A stretch of DNA of 7,255 nt from an uncultured Desulfobacterales bacterium (GTDB lineage Bacteria; Desulfobacterota; Desulfobacteria; Desulfobacterales; G020354645), in assembly GCA_947259865.1 (NCBI GenBank), contig CAMYNZ010000189.1:1-7255 (forward strand), read 5' to 3'. This document shows positions 1 to 6,621 of the stretch, in pieces. A model generated the notes under the pieces. It had not been told where the DNA came from, did no database searches, and was given only the letters and a program-made list of their open reading frames with translations. Each line of letters opens with the position of its first letter. The first letter of the stretch is position 1. The position numbers and the translations under genes were made by a program.

Positions 1-172
<172 letters not shown>

Positions 173-202
173 TTATATTCAGCTGTCTGGAGTTGCAAAT
201 GT

Positions 203-279
203 TGGAGCCCACGACCGGAATCGAACCGGTGAACCTCTTCCTTACCAAGGAAGCGCTCTACCGACTGAGCTACGTGGGC
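203..279 (-). tRNA. thrT: tRNA-Thr (anticodon GGT)
   Basis: The minus strand folds as a complete cloverleaf. It has a perfect 7-bp acceptor stem (GCCCACG/CGTGGGC), a D-arm GCTC/GAGC, an anticodon stem CTTCC/GGAAG around loop TTGGTAA (anticodon GGT, reading ACC/ACU), and a T-arm ACCGG-TTCGATT-CCGGT. The 3' CCA is encoded (TGG at 203-205 on the plus strand). The variable region AGGTTC is 6 nt, one longer than in most class I tRNAs, giving 77 nt in total. It is the last tRNA before tuf, with a spacer of 117 nt, which matches the position of thrT in E. coli. Confidence 0.97.
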
Positions 280-330
280 GTTGTCAGAACTTCGTATTTA
301 ATCGTTTCAGGGCTGCTATAATGTATGATT

Positions 331-406
<76 letters not shown>

Positions 407-575
407 CCTGGCAAACCCTTATTGTCATATTACGTATAACCCCATCGCTGAACATAAAAGGAGGTCGCAATGAACTTGCATACAGTACGCTGTAAGACGC
501 ATGCAGGAAGTCATGTAGTTCTTATCGATCTCGAGATATGTATCGAAATCTCCTACATTCAACTTGCTTTGAGGT

Positions 576-660
576 TGGTGGTGGGGGGAGGATTCGAACC
601 TCCGAAGGCTTTGCCGACAGATTTACAGTCTGTTCCCTTTGGCCGCTCGGGAACCCCACC
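576..660 (-). tRNA. tyrU: tRNA-Tyr (anticodon GTA)
   Basis: This is a class II tRNA of 85 nt on the minus strand, with the long variable arm expected for bacterial tRNA-Tyr. The acceptor stem is GGTGGGG/CCCCACC, and the anticodon stem-loop ACAGA-CTGTAAA-TCTGT carries GTA. The T-arm is GGAGG-TTCGAAT-CCTCC. The discriminator is A and CCA is encoded at 578-576. Only 9 nt separate it from tRNA-Thr(TGT) upstream, so the two must be processed from one precursor. Confidence 0.97.
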
Positions 661-669
661 GGAAAAGTA

Positions 670-745
670 TGGAGCCAGAGACAGGAGTCGAACCCGCGAC
701 CCGCTGATTACAAATCAGCTGCTCTACCAACTGAGCTACTCTGGC
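670..745 (-). tRNA. thrU: tRNA-Thr (anticodon TGT)
   Basis: This is a 76-nt cloverleaf on the minus strand with acceptor stem GCCAGAG/CTCTGGC and D-arm GCTC/GAGC. The anticodon stem-loop GCTGA-TTTGTAA-TCAGC carries TGT (reads ACA and other ACN). The T-arm GCGGG-TTCGACT-CCTGT has two G-T pairs, and CCA is encoded at 672-670. It is the first gene of the tRNA-tuf operon, and a leader of roughly 160 nt separates it from the best promoter candidate upstream. It corresponds to thrU in E. coli. Confidence 0.97.
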
Positions 746-910
746 CCGCAAAAAACATTGCCGGCGATTCTGATTTGAATAATAATGATAATACGGCTTC
801 CAATACTGGGCGCTAATACGAAAATAACCCCTCCTTTTACCTGTCAAACTTACAAACTTCAAATTCATTTATTCTGGATTAATTGATAATAAAGACAGAT
901 ATACTGAATT

Positions 911-970
911 ATTATAGTATTAACCTATATTTTCATCAAAATTCTTTGCTTTTTGATAATTTTTTAAGTT
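911..970 (-). promoter_or_regulatory. Predicted strong sigma70-type promoter with UP-like element for the tRNA-tuf operon
   Basis: On the minus strand a perfect -10 TATAAT (916-911) lies 17 bp downstream of a -35 TTGATG (939-934, four of six consensus bases, including the TTGA core). Immediately upstream (about 940-970) the minus strand is a run of A-tracts (AAAAAATTATCAAAAAGC), like the UP elements of rRNA and tRNA promoters. Transcription would start near 904-905 and run into tRNA-Thr(TGT). A second, isolated TTGACA hexamer on the same strand (847-842) could be a further promoter, but no convincing -10 sits at the right distance from it. The motifs are read directly; the function is inferred. 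Confidence 0.55.
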
Positions 971-1088
971 TTTCTATTCTCAGATAGATAAATATCGGTG
1001 AAAATTAGGCTCGCGAAAAATGAACAACAGCGAATGATCGCTCAACAGTAACGCTAGAACGCCTGTTGTCAAGGTTATAGGCATAAAA

Positions 1089-1132
1089 TGGTTTTAAACC
1101 AGACCCGGTTTGCCGGTTAACAACCGATCGGT
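1089..1132. repeat. Cluster of short palindromes (possible operator or RNA hairpins)
   Basis: Three dyads lie within 44 bases. The first is TGGTTT-T-AAACCA (1089-1101), the second CGGTT-aac-AACCG (1114-1126), and the third a perfect ACCGATCGGT (1123-1132) overlapping it. The hexamer CCGGTT also occurs twice (1105-1110 and 1113-1118). The cluster lies about 120 bp upstream of the mltD promoter candidate and about 150 bp behind the tRNA promoter, so a regulator site is possible. Chance in spacer DNA cannot be excluded. Confidence 0.3.
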
Positions 1133-1251
1133 AATAATTCCTGTATATAAACTATTGAAAAAAAAATGAATACCTATTACAATATTTTTCAAAATGAATG
1201 CCAAGGCCCGCATATTGGAATCGTATGCGACTATCCACTGCGGGATTAGGC

Positions 1252-1279
1252 TTGACAAAATTACCTGAATTTGTTTAAT
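1252..1279 (+). promoter_or_regulatory. Predicted sigma70-type promoter of mltD
   Basis: A perfect -35 TTGACA (1252-1257) is followed after 16 bp by TTTAAT (1274-1279), a five-of-six match to the -10 consensus. It differs at the important second position. Transcription would begin near 1286, giving a leader of about 60 nt before the mltD ATG at 1348. Confidence 0.5.
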
Positions 1280-1347
1280 CCGACAAAAATATTTATAGGC
1301 TAGCTGACTGATCATCTATAACCGCAGGTAATTGCCGGAAGTTGTCT

Positions 1348-3204
1348 ATGGGAACATATTGGATAAAGTTGAGCGGAGTTTTCCTGCCGATCATGCTGTT
1401 TATTGTGTCGTGCACGTCCATCCAACCCCTCTTCAAAACATCGAATCCCCGGGACCCTGGTTTTAATCCTTTCGGGAAGAATACCCCGGTTGATATCCCA
1501 AAAACCGAAAACGCCGCCACAGACAGAACAGAAGATACGCATACCACGTCTGCCGCGCAAACATCGCAGGTTGAAGTATCCGTGCTTTCGGATGTCTCGG
1601 GCACGAATGAGAACGCGTTGCCGGGCCCCCGGGACGGTGCCCGGGGATTCAAAGAGAAAAAGGTTCAGTCCATCCTGGATGAGGCACTCGAATATTGTCA
1701 AGCTTCCCAGGAATTTTGGCAAAAGGGTGAACTTGAAAACGCAGTCGAAGCTCTCGATCAGGCCTACGCGCTTATTTTAAAGATCAACATCGATGACCAG
1801 CCCAAACTCATCCAGCAACAAGATAACCTGCGATTTTTAATCTCGAAACGCATTCTCGAAATTTATGCTTCGCGCAATATCGTCGTCAATGGAAAGCATC
1901 AGGCCATACCCACCGTTATAAACCGGTATGTGGAGACCGAGATCGAACGATTTACCAACGGAGAGGAGAAAACCTTTTTTATCGAATCCTACAAACGCTC
2001 AGGTCGCTATCGCCCATTTATTAAGGCAGAGTTGATAGAGGCCGGTCTTCCCACCGAATTGTCCTGGCTGCCGTTGATTGAGAGCGGTTTCAAGGTAAAC
2101 GCTTTCTCAAGGGCCCGGGCGCTTGGACTCTGGCAATTTATCCCATCAACCGGATACAAGTTTGGATTAAAACGCAACAAATACATAGATGAAAGGCTTG
2201 ATCCTGAGAAATCTACCTGGGCGGCCATCGCATATTTGAAGGAATTGCATCAAATTTTTGGAGACTGGACAACCGTGATGGCCGCCTATAACTGCGGAGA
2301 GGGCCGAGTATTGCGGGTGATCCGCCATCAAAATATTAATTATCTTGATAACTTCTGGGACCTGTATGAACGGCTGCCATTTGAAACCGCTCGATATGTG
2401 CCCCGGTTTCTGGCTACGCTTCATATTGTAAATAATCTCGAACAGTACGGACTCGATGCGGTAAAGCTCGATCCCCCGGTGAAATACGAGACAGTGGCGG
2501 TGTCGAAACAAATCCATCTCAGGCACGTGGCAACGGCAATTGGCGTTTCCCAGGAGATTGTCAAAGGGCTTAATCCCGAACTGCGGTACAAGCTTTTGCC
2601 GCCGGACACATATGCGCTCAGAGTGCCTGCCGATAAGGGCCAACAACTTTTGGCAACACTTAATGAAATCCCGGTTTCATCACCCCCCCAACCGACATTT
2701 GTCTACCACAGGGTGCGTCGGGGAGAAACGCTTTCTGTCATCGCCAGGCGTTATCGAACCCGTGTCAGAAAAATAATGCGCGCCAATAAGTTGCGCCGAT
2801 CCAACTATATCGTTGCGGGCCGACTACTGAAGATACCCCGGCGCGGATACGAATACCGACCCCCGACAAGAAAAAAGCTAAAGTCCAAACACGGTCCAAC
2901 CCATACCGTGGCCAGAGGTGATTCGCTTTGGATAATTGCCAATCGCTACGGAACGAAAGCGCAAACAATTCAGCAGCTCAACAACCTCTCCTCTGCAGAA
3001 CTCTACATCGGTCAGATCCTTATGTTACCCCAAGACGCGTCCGGTCAGGAAAACAGCGATTTAAGGACCTATCGGGTTGAACACGGCGACAGTCCTTTTG
3101 AAATTGCCGTGCGGCATAATATGAGCCTGGACCGTTTACTTCGCATGAATAACCTGACGACGAGCAGCACCATTTATCCGGGACAAAAATTGGTTGTCGA
3201 ATAA
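1348..3204 (+). CDS. mltD: MltD-like membrane-bound lytic murein transglycosylase, lipoprotein with three LysM repeats
   Basis: This protein cleaves the MurNAc-GlcNAc bond of peptidoglycan to give 1,6-anhydroMurNAc ends, working from the periplasmic face of a membrane. The 618-residue product opens with a lipoprotein signal whose lipobox IVSC ends at Cys22. Thr follows the Cys rather than Asp, so outer-membrane sorting is likely. A low-complexity linker and a TPR-like helical segment (about 110-150) follow. The SLT/GH23 domain spans about 230-345. It carries the catalytic Glu245 in LIESGF, then GLWQFIPSTG and MAAYNCGEGRV, all hallmarks of the family. Three LysM peptidoglycan-binding repeats lie at about 453-497, 518-561 and 575-617. 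E. coli MltD is shorter (about 450 residues) with two LysM. I chose ATG 1348 because CCGGAAG is 6 nt upstream. A TTG two codons earlier would abut that site. Confidence 0.93.
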   Translation: MGTYWIKLSGVFLPIMLFIVSCTSIQPLFKTSNPRDPGFNPFGKNTPVDIPKTENAATDRTEDTHTTSAAQTSQVEVSVLSDVSGTNENALPGPRDGARGFKEKKVQSILDEALEYCQASQEFWQKGELENAVEALDQAYALILKINIDDQPKLIQQQDNLRFLISKRILEIYASRNIVVNGKHQAIPTVINRYVETEIERFTNGEEKTFFIESYKRSGRYRPFIKAELIEAGLPTELSWLPLIESGFKVNAFSRARALGLWQFIPSTGYKFGLKRNKYIDERLDPEKSTWAAIAYLKELHQIFGDWTTVMAAYNCGEGRVLRVIRHQNINYLDNFWDLYERLPFETARYVPRFLATLHIVNNLEQYGLDAVKLDPPVKYETVAVSKQIHLRHVATAIGVSQEIVKGLNPELRYKLLPPDTYALRVPADKGQQLLATLNEIPVSSPPQPTFVYHRVRRGETLSVIARRYRTRVRKIMRANKLRRSNYIVAGRLLKIPRRGYEYRPPTRKKLKSKHGPTHTVARGDSLWIIANRYGTKAQTIQQLNNLSSAELYIGQILMLPQDASGQENSDLRTYRVEHGDSPFEIAVRHNMSLDRLLRMNNLTTSSTIYPGQKLVVE

Positions 3205-3235
3205 TTTTCTATTTCTTACCACCGGATTCGACCAA

Positions 3236-3772
3236 ATGGGATCGGTAGGGCAGCAGACAAATTGGTATGTCATCACCGGTGCACCGAGTTCGGGCAAGAC
3301 GTCTGTCATACGAGAACTTGAAGGGCGCGGCTACCGCGTCGTGCACGAAGTGGCCAGGGCTTATATCACAGAAGAATTGGAGAAGGGCCGAAAATTAGAT
3401 GATATCAAGGCCGATGCCCTGACGTTTGAACAGCACATTCTGGATCGCAAAATTGACATCGAAACCTCTCTGCCCAAGGATGCTGTCATTTTTTTGGACC
3501 GCGCCATTCCGGACAGCATTGCTTATTACAAATTGGAGGGTCTCAATGCGGCGGAGTGTCTGGAAAAGAGTAAAACCGTGCGCTACAAAAAAGTGTTTTT
3601 ATTTGAACGGTTGGTTTTTGAAAAAGACCCCGTTCGCGCAGAAGACCAAGCCATGGCAGCAAAGCTCGAATATCTTCTGGAACAAAGTTACCGGGTACTC
3701 GGTTATACTATCTTGAGGGTCCCGCCAATCCCGGTTAAAGCGCGTACCGATTTTATCCTTAAGCATTTGTAA
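3236..3772 (+). CDS. P-loop NTPase of the AAA_28 (NadR/TTD14-like) type
   Basis: This is a soluble 178-residue ATPase or kinase-like protein of unknown substrate. The Walker A motif GAPSSGKT is at residues 15-22, after the strand WYVIT. A segment VVHEVARAYITEEL follows (35-48), and a Walker B-like strand ends in FLDRAIPDSIAYY (from about 86). This is the pattern of the AAA_28 family, whose members include the nucleoside-kinase-like domain of NadR. That domain covers the whole protein, with no DNA-binding or adenylyltransferase part. The start is 31 bases after the mltD stop, so the two are probably co-transcribed. I prefer ATG 3236, although its ribosome site (GGA, 9 nt away) is weak. The same frame opens with a TTG at 3194 inside the end of mltD, preceded by GGGA, which would add 14 unconserved-looking residues. 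The family call is good; a specific reaction cannot be assigned. Confidence 0.82.
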   Translation: MGSVGQQTNWYVITGAPSSGKTSVIRELEGRGYRVVHEVARAYITEELEKGRKLDDIKADALTFEQHILDRKIDIETSLPKDAVIFLDRAIPDSIAYYKLEGLNAAECLEKSKTVRYKKVFLFERLVFEKDPVRAEDQAMAAKLEYLLEQSYRVLGYTILRVPPIPVKARTDFILKHL

Positions 3773-3800
3773 TCGTTTCCACCCTAAAGGGTAAATGATT
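3771..3800 (+). terminator. Hairpin at the end of the NTPase gene, possible transcript end
   Basis: AATCGTTT (3771-3778) pairs with AAATGATT (3793-3800), with one G-T pair. Inside it ACCC (3781-3784) pairs with GGGT (3789-3792) around a TAAA loop, with a two-base CC bulge on the left. It overlaps the stop codon. No T-run follows directly, so it is not a classical intrinsic terminator. It could protect a 3' end or mark a Rho-dependent one. Confidence 0.35.
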
Positions 3801-3867
3801 CCTGCGTACGCTTTCATTAATAAACCCCGTGTGCCAACAAGCTTATCGTAACCCCCCACAAAAAAGG

Positions 3868-3896
3868 TTGATTTTTTATAATAATTTATATAAAAT
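3868..3896 (+). promoter_or_regulatory. Predicted sigma70-type promoter for the beta-barrel gene and possibly the downstream genes
   Basis: TTGATT (3868-3873) and TAAAAT (3891-3896) are spaced by exactly 17 bp in very A/T-rich DNA. The -10 matches consensus at five of six positions and the -35 at four of six. Transcription would start near 3903, leaving an A-rich leader of about 150 nt before the start codon at 4056. The rest of 3801-4055 holds no gene I can support. Confidence 0.45.
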
Positions 3897-4055
3897 ACAG
3901 TAATTTAACCAATACATGCTAACAAAAGACGAGCAAAACTCAAACAAAGCCATCAAAATAATAATCTTCATACTGTCAAAGAGACGTTATCTGTAAATTT
4001 CTTTTTTTATAAGACCGGGACGTAAAATCCTAACTAAGTCAAAGGAGAAAAACGG

Positions 4056-5306
4056 ATGATTAAAAAGATGGTTGTTCGATTGCTTTTGCTGTTTTTTTTG
4101 CTCTTTGTAAACTCTGAAGCCTGGGGGCTGGTGGCCAGCAACGATTTTTTCGGCCTGGACTTTCGCTTTAACAATCCTGGCGCCAGATCCACCGCCATGG
4201 GTGGGGCCTTTATCGGACTGGCTGATGACGCCACCGCAGCCTATGCCAACCCGGCCGGATTAACCATCCTGACCGAGCCGGAAATTTCAGCCGAATTCAA
4301 GCACGGCAATTATACCAACCGGGTGCCGCAAATCACCGGTACCGATGATTTCACCGACAGCAATCACAGTGTATCCTTCTTGAGTCTGGCCCATCCCACC
4401 GAAAAAGCCAATATCACCGTCTACCGCCACCATTTAGTCAACATCAAAACTGAATTCGATATCTTTGAAGAAATCGACCACCGGGATGAAATCGAGGTTG
4501 ATTTGGATGTCATCACGTTAGGTTTGGGGGTGGGTTTTAAGGTAACCGATACCTTCTCTATGGGATTTTCCATCGGATTTGCCCAGCTCGAATTCTATTC
4601 CCAGGTTGATAGATTTGATCTTAGCGGAACAGACCCGCAGCCCAGCGAGTTTGAGTACGTCAACGACGAAGACAGCTCCGAACTATATACCCTGGCTTTT
4701 TTGTGGAATCTTACCGGGAAGTTGAGTATTGGTGCCGTCTGGCGTTACGGTCCTGAATTTAACACCGACAAAGAGCGCTGGAATCAATTCAATTCGGTTC
4801 CGCTTCCCGCAACCGAATATGAATTTGCCCTTGGCTGGAAGCTGGCAAATACGCTTAAAATCCCGGACGTTTATGGCGTGGGCATCTCATATCGATTACT
4901 TCCCAATCTGACCACCGCCCTGGATGTCAATTATGTTGAATACTCTGACCTGCTGAGGAATTTTAGATTCGAGCCCGGCGGTTTGAATGATGCCGACGAC
5001 TTTGAAATTGACGATACATTTGAGATCCATATCGGCGTCGAATATGTAATGAATTTGGGCAATGTGCCGTTTGCCGTGCGCGGCGGTTATTTTTTTCGAC
5101 CGGACCACAGTGTGCGCTTCGTCGGTCCGGTAACATCGCCGGATGATCTAGAACTCAAAAATCGGCTGGACAGCAAGGACGATGACGAACATATCTTTTC
5201 CGCAGGCTTTGGGACCGTACTGTTTGATATCCTGCAAGTTGATGTGGCCGGCAGTTACAGTGAATTTATTGCCGAGGGATCGCTGTCGGTCGTATATCGC
5301 TTCTGA
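4056..5306 (+). CDS. FadL/OmpP1-like outer-membrane beta-barrel protein
   Basis: The 416-residue product has a Sec signal peptide (MIKKMVVR, then a Leu/Phe-rich core, likely cut near residues 21-28). The mature N-terminus carries NNPGARSTAMGGAFIGLADD and then ANPAGL (about 39-69). This signature is shared by OmpP1/FadL/TodX transporters and related barrels, where the N-terminal segment plugs the pore. The rest alternates polar and hydrophobic residues in strand-sized blocks separated by Asp/Glu-rich loops. The chain ends SLSVVYRF, a terminal Phe typical of the signal recognised by the BAM complex. FadL proteins take up hydrophobic substrates such as long-chain fatty acids; the substrate here is unknown. 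The start is well supported by AAAGGAG 8-9 nt upstream of the ATG. It is followed 82 bp later by the caspase-like gene with no visible terminator. Other outer-membrane barrel families with the same N-terminal motif remain possible. Confidence 0.8.
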   Translation: MIKKMVVRLLLLFFLLFVNSEAWGLVASNDFFGLDFRFNNPGARSTAMGGAFIGLADDATAAYANPAGLTILTEPEISAEFKHGNYTNRVPQITGTDDFTDSNHSVSFLSLAHPTEKANITVYRHHLVNIKTEFDIFEEIDHRDEIEVDLDVITLGLGVGFKVTDTFSMGFSIGFAQLEFYSQVDRFDLSGTDPQPSEFEYVNDEDSSELYTLAFLWNLTGKLSIGAVWRYGPEFNTDKERWNQFNSVPLPATEYEFALGWKLANTLKIPDVYGVGISYRLLPNLTTALDVNYVEYSDLLRNFRFEPGGLNDADDFEIDDTFEIHIGVEYVMNLGNVPFAVRGGYFFRPDHSVRFVGPVTSPDDLELKNRLDSKDDDEHIFSAGFGTVLFDILQVDVAGSYSEFIAEGSLSVVYRF

Positions 5307-5388
5307 TGGCAGCCTGAAAACATCTGATTCAACGCGTCTGTAACAAAATTGATGCCGGGCAGGAATCCAAACAGAGGGGCGAACAAAA

Positions 5389-6621
5389 ATGAACGCTATT
5401 ATACGATCAAAATTATTCTTTGTTTTGCCAGGTATAAGTTTAGGACTGGTCCTGATCCTCATGACGGCATCATCCGTATGCGCTTTGGAAGCCTACAAAA
5501 AATTTTATTTGGAAGGATTGGAATTAAAAGAAAAAGGACAATGCGAACAAGCCTTGGCGGCCTTTGGCAAGGCCCTGGCCCAAAAAGACAAAGAAAAAAA
5601 GAAAATACGATTTTACGGTATGCGCTACGGGGAATACATGCCCCATCGCGAAAAGGGTATTTGCCCTTACCGGCTCAAACAATACAAACAGGCCGCAGCA
5701 GAGCTTGAGGTTTCGCTGGCTATGGTTTCCAGCGACGCGGCTCGAAAATACCTGAATCTGGCAAAAATAGAGATGGGAAAACTCAAACCGGAGGATGTTA
5801 TCGAGGTTGTTCAAACACCTGTTGAGCTCAAGCAAATTAAAAAAGCCCGCTCAATAAATCGCTATGCTGTCGGGGTGGTGATCGGCAATCGAGACTATTA
5901 TAACAGAGACATCCCACCGGTAACCTATGCCATCCAGGATGCCACCATGGTGCAAGAATACCTCATTGAAGCTTTCGGATACAGAGAGGGCAATGTCATA
6001 TTCAAAACCAACGCCACCAAAGGTGTTTTTGAAAATATTTTCGGGTCGGCCCAGAACCACAGGGGCATGCTCTATGACTATCTGACACCCGGTAAATCCG
6101 ATGTGTTCGTATACTATTCGGGCCACGGAGCACCCAGTCTGGAATCCAGGAAAGGCTATATCTTGCCGGTCGACGGCAACCCCAATAATGTCGCTATCGG
6201 TGGCTATTCCCTGGACTTGCTCTACGCCAACCTTGCCAAACTTAAGGCACGTTCAATAACGGTCGTTACCGATGCTTGTTTTTCAGGAGCGCCGTTGTTT
6301 AAAAAGGCAAGCCCGGTGGGCATCATCGTAAAAAATCCGCTGATCGCCGCAAACAACACAAGCATCATGAATTCTTCAACCGGAACCGAACTTTCGAGTT
6401 GGTATCCGCAAAAAGGCCACGGCCTTTTTACTTACTATTTTCTGCTCGGGATTGCAGGAAAAGCCGATATGAATAAAGACAAAAAAATAACCGTGACGGA
6501 ATTATCCAATTTCGTAAGGGAAAATGTGCCCTATATGGCACGCAAACTTCATGGCGGGCGCAAACAAACCCCGACCTTTAAAACCTCCGACAAAATACAG
6601 GTGCTTATCAATTACAAATGA
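5389..6621 (+). CDS. Exported caspase-fold protein (peptidase C14-like) with N-terminal TPR-like region
   Basis: This is a predicted cysteine peptidase acting outside the cytoplasm. A signal peptide covers residues 1-32 (basic start, hydrophobic 10-27, VCA cleavage site). Residues 36-125 form a TPR-like helical part with two similar units, LEGLELKEKGQCEQAL and HREKGICPYRLKQYKQAA. The caspase domain (about 158-385) starts with YAVGVVIGNRDY. It has the conserved Asp184 (AIQDA), the catalytic His246 in YYSGHG and the catalytic Cys297 in VTDACFSG. The dyad is intact, so activity is plausible. A GHGLFTYYFLLGIAGKAD stretch leads into an EF-hand-like loop DMNKDKKITVTE (360-371). ATG 5389 follows GAGGGG at about 9-10 nt. 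The stop overlaps the next start (ATGA). No CHAT or effector domain is present. The substrate is unknown; the fold and dyad are clear. Confidence 0.9.
   Translation: MNAIIRSKLFFVLPGISLGLVLILMTASSVCALEAYKKFYLEGLELKEKGQCEQALAAFGKALAQKDKEKKKIRFYGMRYGEYMPHREKGICPYRLKQYKQAAAELEVSLAMVSSDAARKYLNLAKIEMGKLKPEDVIEVVQTPVELKQIKKARSINRYAVGVVIGNRDYYNRDIPPVTYAIQDATMVQEYLIEAFGYREGNVIFKTNATKGVFENIFGSAQNHRGMLYDYLTPGKSDVFVYYSGHGAPSLESRKGYILPVDGNPNNVAIGGYSLDLLYANLAKLKARSITVVTDACFSGAPLFKKASPVGIIVKNPLIAANNTSIMNSSTGTELSSWYPQKGHGLFTYYFLLGIAGKADMNKDKKITVTELSNFVRENVPYMARKLHGGRKQTPTFKTSDKIQVLINYK

Larger units (their letters stand above)
746..1341. other. Divergent intergenic region between the tRNA-tuf operon and mltD
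   Basis: I see no convincing gene in this stretch of about 600 bases. It is strongly A/T-rich between 860 and 1010. It contains the leftward tRNA operon promoter (911-970) and the rightward mltD promoter candidate (1252-1279). A group of short inverted repeats lies at 1024-1132. The open frames crossing it have no sensible ribosome site or recognisable protein and are probably chance. Confidence 0.6.

Noticed and set aside
470..778. Plus-strand open frame of 102 codons with an excellent ribosome site
   Set aside because: It reads antisense through two intact tRNA genes and its sequence is simply their complement; no protein family is recognisable. The ribosome-site match is kept as a low-interest finding only.
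935..966. ATCAAAA/TTTTGAT hairpin followed by a T-run, resembling a plus-strand terminator
   Set aside because: The stem is pure A/T plus one pair, no plus-strand gene ends here, and the bases coincide with the -35 and UP-like part of the leftward tRNA promoter.
1342..1347. TTG codon as alternative mltD start
   Set aside because: The GGAAG ribosome-site block directly abuts this TTG, whereas ATG 1348 has proper spacing. The difference is only two residues ahead of the signal peptide.
3194..3235. TTG start for the NTPase within the mltD 3' end
   Set aside because: It adds 14 residues with no link to the P-loop fold; ATG 3236 gives the usual short lead to the first strand. It is not fully excluded.
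3850..3877. AACC/GGTT stem followed by six T, as an intrinsic terminator
   Set aside because: It is a four-base-pair stem with a 12-nt loop and is too unstable. Its T-run also overlaps the better promoter candidate at 3868-3896.
3916..3996. 26-codon open frame in the leader of the barrel gene
   Set aside because: It has no ribosome-binding site and no recognisable attenuation feature such as a repeated codon or competing hairpins.
5148..5462. Minus-strand open frame spanning the barrel end and caspase start
   Set aside because: It is a shadow of two well-supported plus-strand genes, with no family resemblance.
5476..5484. Cys31 of the caspase protein as a lipoprotein attachment site
   Set aside because: The preceding residues SSV do not fit a lipobox (small residue needed just before Cys, Leu/Val/Ile at -3). 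A signal peptidase I site VCA fits better.
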